DNA of 64,000 bases from CAADGY01 sp900696665 (GCA_035063885.1 JAPSFM010000014.1:1-64000), one strand, 5' to 3'; shown: positions 34,782 through 43,449, counted from the first letter of the stretch. Program-made: numbers and translations. The notes: generated by a model from the letters alone, not told the origin.

Positions 34782-36620
34782 TCAGTTCGACAGCCATTTT
34801 TCCAGCCGGTCCCTCTGCTCATCCGTCGCATCCGGCTTCACTTCAAGGCGCCACTTCTTCGGAGACTCGGCCGCAAGAGCAAGGCTCACCCTCTTGAGTT
34901 CGCCGCGGCGCGAGATCAGAAGTTCAATCTTATCCCCGGGCTTGTACTGGTCCATGCGCGACAGCCACTGGTCCGCCAAAACCCGGTAATCGTCCAGTGC
35001 AAGAATCTCGTCTCCGGCGGAGATACCGGAAGCATACGCAGGAGTGCCCCTCCGCACCTGGTCCACTATCAATCGCGAGCCATCGGCTTTCGTAACGAGC
35101 CCCGTCGTGGCTTTTTGTTTTTCGCTACCGCCGGGTGTTCCGTTTTGCCAGCGCAATCCGAACCATTCGAGCATGTCCCGGTAATCGAGTTCGGCAGTCC
35201 TCTCGAGTGCGTTCTTCAGCCAGTCTTCGAGGTCTGTACCGGCGGTCTCGGCCAAGACCCGCCGGAACTCTTCCGGAGTGAAGCCGCTCCGGCCGGAATA
35301 TCGTTCATAGGCCAGCCGCATGGCATCATCAAGGCTCTTGCGCCCACTTGTAGCACTGCGGATTTTCGCATCGATCAACAGCCCGATCACCGCACCTTTG
35401 GTGTAATAACTGATGCCGCTGTTCGGCGTATTTTCGTTCGGGCGGTACAAATGAATCCAGGCGTCGTAGGAAGACGTCTCGACGGGCTGGACGAGCCTGC
35501 CAGGCGTCGTCTCCAGCGATTCAATACGTCGGGACAGCAGGCGCAGGAATTGCGTTGTGCTGATCAGGCCGGCGCGTTTGACGATCAGGGGTGCGTAATA
35601 ACTGGTAAGACCCTCGGCCACCCAAAGTGATTTCGTGTACACCTCGTTTTCGTAATCGAACGGTCCGAGTTCAACCGGGCGGAGCCGTTTCACGTTCCAG
35701 ACGTGGAAGAATTCGTGGGCAACCAGGTCCAGCCAGTTGATGTAGTTCGGACGCCCGGTTTCGGAATCTTCCCGGATGCGGTAGGCCCAGCGGCTGGCTA
35801 ACAACAGAGTTGAGTTTTTGTGTTCGAGGCCGCCGGACGCTTCCGCGATCACATTGAGGAAGACGTACTTGTCGTAGGGTAAAGAGCCCCACAACCGCAA
35901 GCTGCTTTCTACAATCCGGCGGACATCGCGGGAGGCGGCGTCACCGTCCCAGAAAGGATTACCGCCGAAGTTAAACAGGTAGTGCGGCTTGCCTTCAACT
36001 TCGAACTTGTAGCTGGTGGGATTGCCCACGACAATCGGGGAATCGACAACCGTATCGTAGTCCGGCGAGACAAAGCGATGATTTGCCCCGCCCGGCGCTT
36101 CAGTGAGACCGGTGGCTACCGTTTTCCAGGAAGGCGGTAATTCGACGGTGATCTCGTGCGGACTCGTAGTCTTTTCGGCCAGCGACAGGAACGTTGCCGC
36201 CCCGTTCAGCATGGCAAACTCACTGCCGATCCAGTTGGTCTGTACGCCTAACTCGAATCCGTAGACGCGATACCGCACATCCACGCGAGTACTTCCGGCC
36301 GTTTCGACGGTCCACCGGTTCTTGCGCGTTTTACGAATTTTGAGAGCGCGGACTCCCGCGGACGCGGCAATACTTTCCACATGGCGCGAGTAATCGCGCA
36401 CCAGGTAGGATCCGGGCGTCCAGACCGGCATCATAAGCTCGATCTGTTTCCGGCGGCCTGCCGGGAAGGATGCCTCAACCTCGACATAGTGCGTTTCGGG
36501 CTGTGGAAACCGGAGAGTATAGCGGATCGGTTCGCTGGCCTGACCCATAGCGGAACCGGTGAGCCAGAGCAATCCGGCAAGAGAGCAGACGATACGGCCG
36601 ATCATAGGTAATGAAGTCAT
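34782..36620 (-). CDS. M61 family metallopeptidase with PDZ domain
   Basis: Exported glycyl-aminopeptidase-type M61 protease of about 612 residues. The frame is open to 36788, but that would overlap the divergent gene at 36690. The ATG at 36620 (or 36605) begins a good signal peptide (SLPMIGRIVCSLAGLLWLTGSAMG), so I use it. The N-terminal beta domain (VWTPGSYLVRDYSRH) is typical; the zinc site is HEFFH in LVAHEFFHVWNVKRLRP, with the distal Glu in WVAEGLTSYY. A C-terminal PDZ domain (RRGTPAYASGISAGDEILALD) follows. It probably degrades peptides in the periplasm. Confidence 0.92.
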   Translation of the reverse strand: MTSLPMIGRIVCSLAGLLWLTGSAMGQASEPIRYTLRFPQPETHYVEVEASFPAGRRKQIELMMPVWTPGSYLVRDYSRHVESIAASAGVRALKIRKTRKNRWTVETAGSTRVDVRYRVYGFELGVQTNWIGSEFAMLNGAATFLSLAEKTTSPHEITVELPPSWKTVATGLTEAPGGANHRFVSPDYDTVVDSPIVVGNPTSYKFEVEGKPHYLFNFGGNPFWDGDAASRDVRRIVESSLRLWGSLPYDKYVFLNVIAEASGGLEHKNSTLLLASRWAYRIREDSETGRPNYINWLDLVAHEFFHVWNVKRLRPVELGPFDYENEVYTKSLWVAEGLTSYYAPLIVKRAGLISTTQFLRLLSRRIESLETTPGRLVQPVETSSYDAWIHLYRPNENTPNSGISYYTKGAVIGLLIDAKIRSATSGRKSLDDAMRLAYERYSGRSGFTPEEFRRVLAETAGTDLEDWLKNALERTAELDYRDMLEWFGLRWQNGTPGGSEKQKATTGLVTKADGSRLIVDQVRRGTPAYASGISAGDEILALDDYRVLADQWLSRMDQYKPGDKIELLISRRGELKRVSLALAAESPKKWRLEVKPDATDEQRDRLEKWLSN

Positions 36621-36689
36621 GGTACACAGAAGGGCCGTGGATTTGACACCGCAAAATCCGCAATCGGATAATGTGCTCGGCTTATACCG

Positions 36690-37793
36690 ATGCTCGATCT
36701 CGATCTTGGACATATTCCCGCTCCACCAGTGAAGAAGGATTTCGCCATCGGCGTGATCGGCGCGGGCTTCATCGTGAAAGATATCCAACTGGTTGCTTAC
36801 CGGCAGGCCGGCTACAATGTGCAGGCGATCGCCTCCGATGTTCCGGAGAACTCACGGGCTGTAGCAGCGGCCCATGGAATCCCGAAGGTCTACGACACGC
36901 CCGCGGACCTGCTCGCCGACAAGTCCATTGAAATTCTCGATATCGCCGTGCCGCCCCACGCGCAGCTTGCGATCCTGAAAGACGCCGTCAGCCATTCCGG
37001 CCACCTTAAAGGCATCCTGGCGCAAAAACCGCTGGCTATGAACTATAGGGAGGCGAAACAGGCCGCGGAAATGTGCAGCAAAGCCGGCATTGCGCTCGCG
37101 GTGAACCAGAATATGCGGTACGATCAATCGATTCGCGCCTTAAAGACGGTGCTGGACCGCGGGTACCTTGGGGAACCGGTGCTGGCTACCATCGAGATGC
37201 GGGCCATTCCACACTGGCAGGCCTGGATCCGCGAATATGGCCGTCTCACGATGCTCGTGATGAGTATCCATCACCTCGACACCTTCCGCTATCTTTTCGG
37301 CGACCCGGAGTCGGTGTATGTGAGCGCGCGACCCGACCCGCGCACTGCGTTCCCCCATCGCGATGGAATTGTTCTGTACATCCTGGAGTATGCGAACGGG
37401 CTTCGCGCGGCGGCTTGGGATGACGTCTGGACGGGACCGGCGCGCGAAGGAGCCGCTCCGGACAACTACATCAGATGGCGCGTAGAAGGAATGGACGGAA
37501 TGGCGCAGGGTACGATCGGCTGGCCGTCCTACCCGAATGCGGAGCCCAGCACAATCGATTTCACGACGAAATTACAGCCACAGTGCTGGTTTTCGCCGCG
37601 GTGGAAGGAAGTGTGGTTTCCCGGCGCTTTTGCCGGAACCATGGGACAACTGCTTCAAGCCGTATCCGATGGCGCCGAGCCGGCTATCGGGGCGCGCGAT
37701 AATCTTCATACGATGGCTCTGGTGGACGCCTGTTATAAATCGCTCGAGGAGCACCGGCCCGTGCGGATCACCGAAATATTGGAGGAATCATGA
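36690..37793 (+). CDS. Gfo/Idh/MocA-family oxidoreductase
   Basis: NAD(P)-dependent sugar or inositol dehydrogenase-type protein of 367 residues. The Rossmann motif is AIGVIGAGFIVKDI, with LAQKPLAMNYREA carrying the catalytic Lys (EKP-type site, here QKP) and a C-terminal alpha/beta domain beginning at about 145. HHLDTFRYLFG supplies the usual His region. It overlaps the TIM-barrel isomerase by 4 bases (ATGA), and such oxidoreductase/isomerase pairs often process sugar acids, inositols or keto-sugars. The substrate cannot be told. No Tat signal is present, so it is cytoplasmic. Confidence 0.9.
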   Translation: MLDLDLGHIPAPPVKKDFAIGVIGAGFIVKDIQLVAYRQAGYNVQAIASDVPENSRAVAAAHGIPKVYDTPADLLADKSIEILDIAVPPHAQLAILKDAVSHSGHLKGILAQKPLAMNYREAKQAAEMCSKAGIALAVNQNMRYDQSIRALKTVLDRGYLGEPVLATIEMRAIPHWQAWIREYGRLTMLVMSIHHLDTFRYLFGDPESVYVSARPDPRTAFPHRDGIVLYILEYANGLRAAAWDDVWTGPAREGAAPDNYIRWRVEGMDGMAQGTIGWPSYPNAEPSTIDFTTKLQPQCWFSPRWKEVWFPGAFAGTMGQLLQAVSDGAEPAIGARDNLHTMALVDACYKSLEEHRPVRITEILEES

Positions 37794-38644
37794 ATCTCGG
37801 ACTCATCAACTCGGCCTGGCTAGGCTCACCCGTGGGTACCGCAGAAGGAATCCGAAAGACGAAGGAGATCGGCTTCGACACCATCGATATCTCCGCCGAC
37901 CCGATGGAGATCAGCGTTCAGGAACGCAGACTGATTAGAGACACCTGCCGGGAAATGGAACTGCCCGTGATTTCCGTCTGCTGCTGCGCGCTGGGGATCG
38001 CCGATTTCAGCGCGCCCGTGCGGCAGTTCCACTTCGACCGTGCGAAGGCGCATCTCGATTTCGTGTACGACCTGGAAGCGCACAACCTTCTGCTGGTTTT
38101 AGGAGAGTACATCTGGCAGCAGGAAGTAATTAAACCGAAAGACCAGTGGGCGTGGGCTGTCGACCGTGTTCGCGAACTGGGAGAGTATGCGAAGACACTC
38201 GGCCTGCAGATCGTCATCGAGCTCGAACCCTTCCGCCTCTCGATTGTGAACTCCGTCGCTTCGATGGACAGGTTGTTGAAAGACGTCGGGCTGCCGGAGA
38301 TTGTGAAAGCAAACCTGGACGTTTCCCATCTCGCGCTGGTCCACACGCCGCCAGAGGCCTTATCGCAGCTTAAGGGCCGCGCCGGGCATGTACATTTCTC
38401 CGATTGTGACGGAAAGGTGCACGGCGACCTGCCACCCGGGCGAGGCGTGGTGGACTTCCTGCCTTATCTCGAAGCGATCCGCGGCATTGGATTCGATGGA
38501 ACCTTGAGCATTGAACTTGAATATTCCCCGGAGCCGGAAAAGATTGTCGACTGGGTGACGGAAGCTTATCAGGAGACGGACCGGCTGATGCAAAAGGCGG
38601 GTATCCGGCGCGGAGAAAGCCGCGCGCCAGCCACTGCGTCATAG
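37790..38644 (+). CDS. Sugar phosphate isomerase/epimerase (xylose isomerase-like TIM barrel)
   Basis: 284-residue TIM-barrel protein of the AP-endonuclease-2/xylose isomerase-like family. Metal-site residues in the expected order are the Glu in VIELEPF, the Asp/His in NLDVSHLAL, His in GHVHFSDCDG and the terminal Glu in LSIELEYSPEPE. It would isomerise or epimerise a keto-sugar or inosose with a divalent metal. It is translationally coupled to the Gfo/Idh/MocA gene (ATGA overlap), so the two likely act on the same substrate. Confidence 0.9.
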   Translation: MNLGLINSAWLGSPVGTAEGIRKTKEIGFDTIDISADPMEISVQERRLIRDTCREMELPVISVCCCALGIADFSAPVRQFHFDRAKAHLDFVYDLEAHNLLLVLGEYIWQQEVIKPKDQWAWAVDRVRELGEYAKTLGLQIVIELEPFRLSIVNSVASMDRLLKDVGLPEIVKANLDVSHLALVHTPPEALSQLKGRAGHVHFSDCDGKVHGDLPPGRGVVDFLPYLEAIRGIGFDGTLSIELEYSPEPEKIVDWVTEAYQETDRLMQKAGIRRGESRAPATAS

Positions 38645-38681
38645 CCGGGCAGAAACGGATTCCGAACCTGAATCTTCGATT

Positions 38682-38840
38682 TCAGGCAACTTCCGCAGGC
38701 TTTTGACGGGCAAGGAAAGCCGCAGCGGCGCGCAAACGTTGTTCGACGCGCGCGACGGGAATACCCGTCTCCCGAGCGATTTCCAGAACCGATTTCCCAC
38801 TCTCGAATGCTCTATAGAGCTCAATGGCCAGCGGATTCAC
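38682..38840 (-). CDS. Small HTH-like protein
   Basis: A 52-residue gene starting with GTG at 38840, preceded by AAGGTGG at about 6 bases. The protein reads NPLAIELYRAFESGKSVLEIARETGIP and VARVEQRLRAAAAFLARQ, which fits a helix-turn-helix of the homeodomain-like/sigma-4 type (AFESGKSVLEIARETGIP as helix-turn, VARVEQRLR as recognition helix). It is the only coding signal in this stretch on this strand. It could be a stand-alone regulator or an antitoxin-type DNA binder. Low length makes the call uncertain, but the ribosome site and HTH together favour a real gene. Confidence 0.6.
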   Translation of the reverse strand: MNPLAIELYRAFESGKSVLEIARETGIPVARVEQRLRAAAAFLARQKPAEVA

Positions 38841-38959
38841 GGCACCCACCTTTTACGCATCTGTATTGATTGTACGAATGGCGGCGGCCAGGAGTTCCCG
38901 CCGCCAAACTTTCCCAGCTCACAACAAACTGTTATTCTCCGCCAACCGGCGCTGATCGA

Positions 38960-38981
38960 AAATACAGGATTTGCTGTATTT
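38960..38981. repeat. Perfect 8-bp inverted repeat
   Basis: AAATACAG and CTGTATTT are perfect inverted copies separated by six bases. The site lies in the non-coding stretch between the small HTH gene and the candidate RNA. It has no T-run after it, so it is not a terminator; an operator is possible. Confidence 0.4.
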
Positions 38982-39010
38982 ACGCGGTGGATACGCAACG
39001 ATAGGCTTTA

Positions 39011-39142
39011 GGCAAAGACAGGTTGGTCTCGGTTTTGAGCTGCGAGTCGGAATGCAGGGCGTGAGTTGACGCCCTGCACGTTAGCTCGTAAGAGCGCATT
39101 CTTGTCTACGGTTTTAAGGTGGAGCTCGGTCCTTCATCCTGC
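39011..39142 (+). ncRNA. Candidate structured RNA of unknown class
   Basis: Non-coding stretch before the GH29 gene with nested pairing: AGACAGG (39016-39022) with CTTGTCT (39101-39107), GAGCT (39037-39041) with AGCTC (39083-39087), and a perfect 8-bp hairpin GCAGGGCG (39054-39061) with CGCCCTGC (39070-39077) and loop TGAGTTGA. A strong intrinsic terminator follows at 39143. No ORF fits. It could be a small regulatory RNA or an attenuating leader of the fucosidase gene 34 bases beyond the terminator. I compared it with 6S, SRP and tmRNA features and found no convincing match. Confidence 0.4.
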
Positions 39143-39177
39143 AACCCGCCCGATTCCGCCGGGCGGGTTTCTTTTTT
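39143..39177 (+). terminator. Rho-independent terminator
   Basis: AACCCGCCCG (39143-39152) pairs perfectly over 10 bp with CGGGCGGGTT (39160-39169) around a 7-base loop; TCTTTTTT follows at 39170-39177. Transcription arriving from the candidate RNA would stop here, 33 bases before the fucosidase start at 39210. Confidence 0.9.
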
Positions 39178-39209
39178 CCACGCGGCACCGTTACAATCTG
39201 CTAAGGCCT

Positions 39210-40517
39210 ATGAAGCGGTGGATACTGTCTCTGGCCGTGGCCTGTGCTTCCCTCTCGTGGCCCGCGATAGAACCTTCAAACCGGCCCGAGCGCCTGGAGT
39301 GGTTTCGGGATCAGGGCTTCGGCCTATTCATTCATTGGAGCGTCGATAGCCAGATCGGCTCCGTTATCAGCCATTCCATGGCGGGCGCATCCGAAGACTA
39401 TCTCCGGCGCTATGTCTCGGAGTTGCCGAAAACTTTCAACCCGCGCAAATTCAACCCCACGGACTGGGCGGTGCTGGCCAAACTGGCGGGAATCCGATAC
39501 GTCGTCTTCACCGCAAAACACCACAACGGGTTCGCGATGTTTCATACGAAGACTACTGGATTCGGCATCGGCGCTACCCCCTTCCAGCGGGATGTCACCA
39601 GGGAGATTCTCGATGCCTTTCGCAGCCAGGGCATCGCGCCCGGGCTCTACTATTCGCCGGACGACTTTTTTTGGCTCTACCAGCATGGAAAGATCATCGA
39701 CCGGAACCGGCCGGAGTTGGCGCCTTCCTCCGATCCGGATTTTCTGAAATACGATCAGGCCCAAGTCCGCGAGCTGCTGACAAATTATGGCAATATTGAT
39801 GTGATTTTTTTCGATGGTCCGCCCGAGGGTTTGCGGGAGCTTGCCTGGAAATTGCAGCCTGACATCGTCGTCACCCGCGGAGCGATGGAGACTCCGGAGC
39901 AATTCATTCCAGGGATCCCACTCGATGGGCCGTGGGAAGCATGCCTGACCATGGGCACCCAGTGGCAGTACAAACCCACCAACGAGAAGTACAAATCCGG
40001 TGGAGAACTGATCGAATTGCTCATCGAGACACGCGCTAAGGGCGGGAATTTGCTTCTCAATGTGGGGCCGAAGCCCGATGGCGAATTGCCCATCGAACAG
40101 GAAGAGCGTTTGCGGGAAATTGCGCTCTGGATGTTCGTTAACGGGGAATCCATTCATGGAGTGCGGCCATGGGTGGTTACAAACGAGGGCGATATCTGGT
40201 TCACGAAGAAGAGAGGCGAAGATACAGTCTACGCGATCGTTAAGCAGAAGAAGCCCTGGAAGTTCGGTGAATGGAGGGACATTACGCTAGCTTCCGTCCG
40301 CACGACCGACAAAACGCAGGTTACTGTTCTCGGGCAGAATGACAAGGTGCTCGAATACAAATCCGATATCGTGCCCAAAACGGCGTGGAGACAGGAGACG
40401 GACCGGTTAACCATCCGCGCCATGCGGGCTCAACGCCTGTACAACGATCACCGATGGCCGAATCCGGTGGTGCTAAAGCTGACAAATGTACTGGTTTCGA
40501 GGGCAGCAGGCAAATAG
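39210..40517 (+). CDS. Alpha-L-fucosidase (GH29)
   Basis: Exported glycoside hydrolase of 435 residues that removes fucose from glycans. I start at the ATG at 39210, which gives a signal peptide (MKRWILSLAVACASLSWPAIE); the frame upstream runs through the terminator and is not coding. GH29 features are WFRDQGFGLFIHWS, the CAKHHNGF-type block (here FTAKHHNGFAMF), GLYYSPDDFFW and the nucleophile region NIDVIFFDGP with Asp, then LLLNVGPKPDGELP. It is likely to have been co-oriented and close to the aldo/keto reductase gene before an intron entered between them. Confidence 0.93.
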   Translation: MKRWILSLAVACASLSWPAIEPSNRPERLEWFRDQGFGLFIHWSVDSQIGSVISHSMAGASEDYLRRYVSELPKTFNPRKFNPTDWAVLAKLAGIRYVVFTAKHHNGFAMFHTKTTGFGIGATPFQRDVTREILDAFRSQGIAPGLYYSPDDFFWLYQHGKIIDRNRPELAPSSDPDFLKYDQAQVRELLTNYGNIDVIFFDGPPEGLRELAWKLQPDIVVTRGAMETPEQFIPGIPLDGPWEACLTMGTQWQYKPTNEKYKSGGELIELLIETRAKGGNLLLNVGPKPDGELPIEQEERLREIALWMFVNGESIHGVRPWVVTNEGDIWFTKKRGEDTVYAIVKQKKPWKFGEWRDITLASVRTTDKTQVTVLGQNDKVLEYKSDIVPKTAWRQETDRLTIRAMRAQRLYNDHRWPNPVVLKLTNVLVSRAAGK

Positions 40518-40591
40518 TCCGCTTCGCTGCGGTATCATGTGGTCAAGATTTAGTCGGAGTAGGGATCATGGTTACCCACAACCCCCTCCGC

Positions 40592-40625
40592 AGATCCGGA
40601 CGAGCGGGTTTCCCGCATCTGGCTC
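40592..40625 (-). other. Group II intron domain V
   Basis: 34-base hairpin beginning GAGCCAGATGCGGG with loop GAAAC and closing CGTCCGGATCT. It holds the AGC catalytic triad at the 5' side. Compared with the consensus, the lower stem shows two likely mispairs (A against C where G pairs C, and G against A), so splicing activity may be reduced. Confidence 0.7.
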
Positions 40626-40630
40626 CTGCC

Positions 40631-42109
40631 TCAGGTGATGACGCCAAGGCGGCGCAGGGGATAGTCATGATAGGTGCGGGCAGGAGGGAGCCAGCGGTCA
40701 ATCAACCGCCGCATGCGGTCCCAGGTGACGCGACCGGTCTGGCTTCGCCGCGACCGCGCACGTTGCCAGAGCCAGCCTACCTGGAACCGAAAGATGTGCA
40801 GCGCAGGCGTATTCATGGGTACTCCGTAGTAGCGGAAGTGTCCACTCACCACCAGGCGCAGCCATTGCGCCACTTCCGGGATGGGAGCGTGCATGCGCCG
40901 CTGAAGCTCGATTTTCACCTCGCCCGGTTTCGCCTGCAAGCGCTTGCGCATCGTCTGCCGCAGCACCGTGAACATACCATTACTCCTCTTCTTGCCGCAG
41001 ATGTGCGTAAAGCCGAGGAAGTTGAATGTCTCGGGCTTCCCTTCTCCGCGCTTCTTCCGGTTCCCGGCCGCAAACGGACCGAACTCCAGCAGCCGCGTCT
41101 TGTCGGGATGCAACTCCAGCGCGAACTTCCGAAAACGCTCCGTCAGTCCGCCCCAGAACCGCCTGGCATCCGATTCCCTCTGGAATCCCACCACGATGTC
41201 ATCAGCGAAACGCACGACGATCATGCCGCCTTGCGCTCGCTTCTGGCGCCATGCCTGAACCCAGAGGTCGAACACGTAGTGCAAGTAGATGTTGGCCAGC
41301 AACGGCGACGCACTGCCGCCCTGCGGCGTCCCCACTTCCGTTCGTGTCCGTTTCCCATCCTCCAGCACGCCAGCGTTCAACCATTTCTGGATGAGCCGCA
41401 CCACGCGCCGGTCCGCAATCCGGTACTCGAGGAACTTCACCAACCATTCATGCGAAATGGTGTCGAAAAAGCTGCGAATGTCCACGTCGAGCACCCAGTT
41501 CACCTTCCTCGTCAGCAGTGCCGTGTAGAGCGCATCCAACGCACGGTGCGGGCTGCGCCCGGGCCGGAACCCGTACGAGAATCCGAGAAAATCCGTTTCG
41601 TAGATGCCATTCAACACTTCAACCGCCGCGCGCTGTACGATTTTGTCTTCCAGCGCCGTCACTCCGAGCGGCCTCTGCCGCCCGTCGGCTTTGGGGATGT
41701 GCACCCTCCGCACCGGCCTGGCCCGGGACGCTCCCCGCTTCAGCCGTCCGGACAGATCCCGGAGATTTGCTCCCAGGCTCTCCCCATAGTGCCGCCACGC
41801 TTCCCCGTCCACGCCTGGCGCGGCTTCCCTCTTAATGCTGAAGTAGGCCATGCGCAACGTTTCCAGGTTATAGATGTGGTGCAGGAGCGCGGTGAACCGC
41901 AACTTCCTCTCCTTCTTTGCTGCTTGACGTATCCGCTCCAGCGCACTGGGCGCGTCGTTCCGGCTCGGTGTCCGGGACGCGTTTTGCTGTTGCGGTTTCC
42001 CCTTGGCCAGACCCCTTCCCTCCACCCCCTCCGCCGCCGGTTGTCCGGCATTGTTCGGGGGCTTCTCTGGTACTACGGGTCTGTCCGACTTCCCAGGTCC
42101 GTTCATCAT
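40631..42109 (-). CDS. ltrA: Group II intron reverse transcriptase/maturase
   Basis: Intron-encoded protein of 492 residues that splices and mobilises its intron. RT blocks are in order: RLKRGASRARPVRRVHIPK, ALEDKIVQRA, GFRPGRSPHRAL, DVDIRSFFDTI, EVGTPQGGSASPLLAN (about 259-273), and the active site RFADD (300-304, with Phe where Tyr is usual), then maturase domain X (FNFLGFTH, HFRYYGVPMN). The protein ends in RTYHDYPLRRLGVIT and has no HNH endonuclease domain. There is no frameshift, so the protein is probably functional. The long ORF on the plus strand (40385-42487) is only a GC-driven shadow of this gene. Confidence 0.93.
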   Translation of the reverse strand: MMNGPGKSDRPVVPEKPPNNAGQPAAEGVEGRGLAKGKPQQQNASRTPSRNDAPSALERIRQAAKKERKLRFTALLHHIYNLETLRMAYFSIKREAAPGVDGEAWRHYGESLGANLRDLSGRLKRGASRARPVRRVHIPKADGRQRPLGVTALEDKIVQRAAVEVLNGIYETDFLGFSYGFRPGRSPHRALDALYTALLTRKVNWVLDVDIRSFFDTISHEWLVKFLEYRIADRRVVRLIQKWLNAGVLEDGKRTRTEVGTPQGGSASPLLANIYLHYVFDLWVQAWRQKRAQGGMIVVRFADDIVVGFQRESDARRFWGGLTERFRKFALELHPDKTRLLEFGPFAAGNRKKRGEGKPETFNFLGFTHICGKKRSNGMFTVLRQTMRKRLQAKPGEVKIELQRRMHAPIPEVAQWLRLVVSGHFRYYGVPMNTPALHIFRFQVGWLWQRARSRRSQTGRVTWDRMRRLIDRWLPPARTYHDYPLRRLGVIT

Positions 42110-42483
42110 CGGCGTGGGTCCTTAGACTTCCCGATGCGTCCCGGAACTACAACTCTTCCGGGCAAACCTGGGATCTCCCGGTTCCCGCGCATGGTGCTTC
42201 GGCGCGTGCACGGGGTCTCTGACCGCGCGGGACTCCGATGCGCCTCGCGATACCGGCACACCGGGTATGGCCTTCCGCTTCCTTTCACAGCGTCGGCGTC
42301 CCGGAGAAAGTGTGTTACGCGGCTGAATACCCGGCCCGCACGTCCCCCTGTCCACGCTTCGTTTCTGCCCTTGCGAACGGCAACGCAGGACCCGGAGCCG
42401 CTGTGGGTCGCTAACCCTTCAACGTATGACTGTTTCATTCACTACACCATGCCGGTTTTGACCGGCGCACGAAAGGACGGCTT

Positions 42484-43449
42484 ATGAGCATCTCCAGACG
42501 GGAATTCCTCGAGACGACTGCTCTCTCTGGTATTGCGTTGACCGCGGCTGGAGCCGAGGTGGATAAGAAGACCGGCATGCCCATGCGCGTGCTCGGCAAG
42601 ACCGGCGCCCGCGTTTCTATTCTTGCATTCGGCTCCGGGAGCCGCTGGCTGGCCTACAAGGAGGAGGACAAGGCGCTCGAGGCGATGAACAAGGCCCTTG
42701 ACCTCGGCGTCAACTACATCGATACCGCTTACGGATACGGGAATGGCTTGAGCGAAGAGCGCGTTGGCAAGCTGCTCAAGGGCCGTGGCCGTAAAGGGTT
42801 GTGGATTGCCACCAAAGTGGACGCCCGGGGTGGAGACGACGCCAAACGGATCATCGAAGGCAGCCTCAAGCGGTTGCAACTCGATCAGGTCGATCTGCTT
42901 CATGTTCACGGCCTGACGGGCGAAGAGGACCTGAAAGCGGTGGAGGCAAAGGGCAACGTTTTGGATGTGGTGCGCCAGATGCGCGACCAGAAAGTCTGCC
43001 GTTTTATTGGCGTCACCAGCCACACCAACCCCACTGTTCTGGCGGCTGCGCTGGAACGGCATGATTTCGATTGCACGCAGATGGCGCTGAATGCGGCTCA
43101 GGCCGCCCAGGTCTCCGCACGCCAGGCTCAAAGCATCAAGGGCCACTTCGAAACCACGGCGCTCCCCATCGCCAAGCGCAAGAACATGGGAGTCATCGCG
43201 ATGAAGATCTTCGCCCAGGAGAGGCTGAGCGGCAAAGCTCCGGTGGAGCAACTCATCCGTTATTCGATGTCACTGCCTGTCGCGACGGCGGTCATTGGCA
43301 TGCCGAAGTTGGAATACATCGAGCAGAATGTTCAGGTGGCGAAATCCTTCAAGCCGATGTCCAAAGAAGAGATGCGGGAACTTTCCGGCCGTTTGAGCCA
43401 GTATCAACTGGCGCTCGACCGGTTCTTCGCTGATCACGTGGACGCCTGA
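42484..43449 (+). CDS. Tat-exported aldo/keto reductase
   Basis: 321-residue aldo/keto reductase with a twin-arginine signal at the start (MSISRREFLETTALSGIAL). The barrel shows the tetrad: Asp in NYIDTAYGYGNG with Tyr, Lys in IATKVD and His in LLHVHG, and a C-terminal segment with HTNPTVLAAALERH. AAG GAC GG lies before the ATG (GAAAGGACGGCTT), and the intron starts 13 bases upstream, so the gene has kept its ribosome site but lost the native leader. Substrate unknown; secreted AKRs are common in acidobacteria. It converges with ftsZ. Confidence 0.9.
   Translation: MSISRREFLETTALSGIALTAAGAEVDKKTGMPMRVLGKTGARVSILAFGSGSRWLAYKEEDKALEAMNKALDLGVNYIDTAYGYGNGLSEERVGKLLKGRGRKGLWIATKVDARGGDDAKRIIEGSLKRLQLDQVDLLHVHGLTGEEDLKAVEAKGNVLDVVRQMRDQKVCRFIGVTSHTNPTVLAAALERHDFDCTQMALNAAQAAQVSARQAQSIKGHFETTALPIAKRKNMGVIAMKIFAQERLSGKAPVEQLIRYSMSLPVATAVIGMPKLEYIEQNVQVAKSFKPMSKEEMRELSGRLSQYQLALDRFFADHVDA

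Larger units (their letters stand above)
40548..42470 (-). mobile_element. Group II intron, antisense between fucosidase and aldo/keto reductase genes
   Basis: Retroelement on the minus strand. The 5' end is GTGCGCC at 42470, followed by GGTCAAAACCGG and GTGTAGTGAATGAAACAG, typical of a group II intron start. The reverse transcriptase is at 40631-42109; domain V is at 40592-40625, and domain VI (CGGAGGGGGTT paired with CCCTACTCCG) ends at about 40554. The 3' end is placed at 40548, uncertain by about 8 bases. About 360 bases (42110-42470) before the RT gene hold domains I-IV. The intron cannot be spliced from the flanking genes' own transcripts because it is antisense to them. Confidence 0.85.

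Noticed and set aside
36621..36788. N-terminal extension of the M61 peptidase frame
   Set aside because: It overlaps the divergent oxidoreductase gene and destroys the signal peptide start.
39011..39142. 6S RNA, SRP RNA or tmRNA
   Set aside because: Short stretches such as GCTCGGTCC recall 6S RNA, but length and the required bubble and closing stem are not matched; no SRP GGAAG/GCAGCC loop, no tmRNA tag frame.
40385..42487. 700-residue plus-strand frame across the intron
   Set aside because: It is the shadow of the reverse transcriptase on the opposite strand; composition is Arg/Pro/His-rich without any domain, and it runs through the fucosidase end and intron domains.
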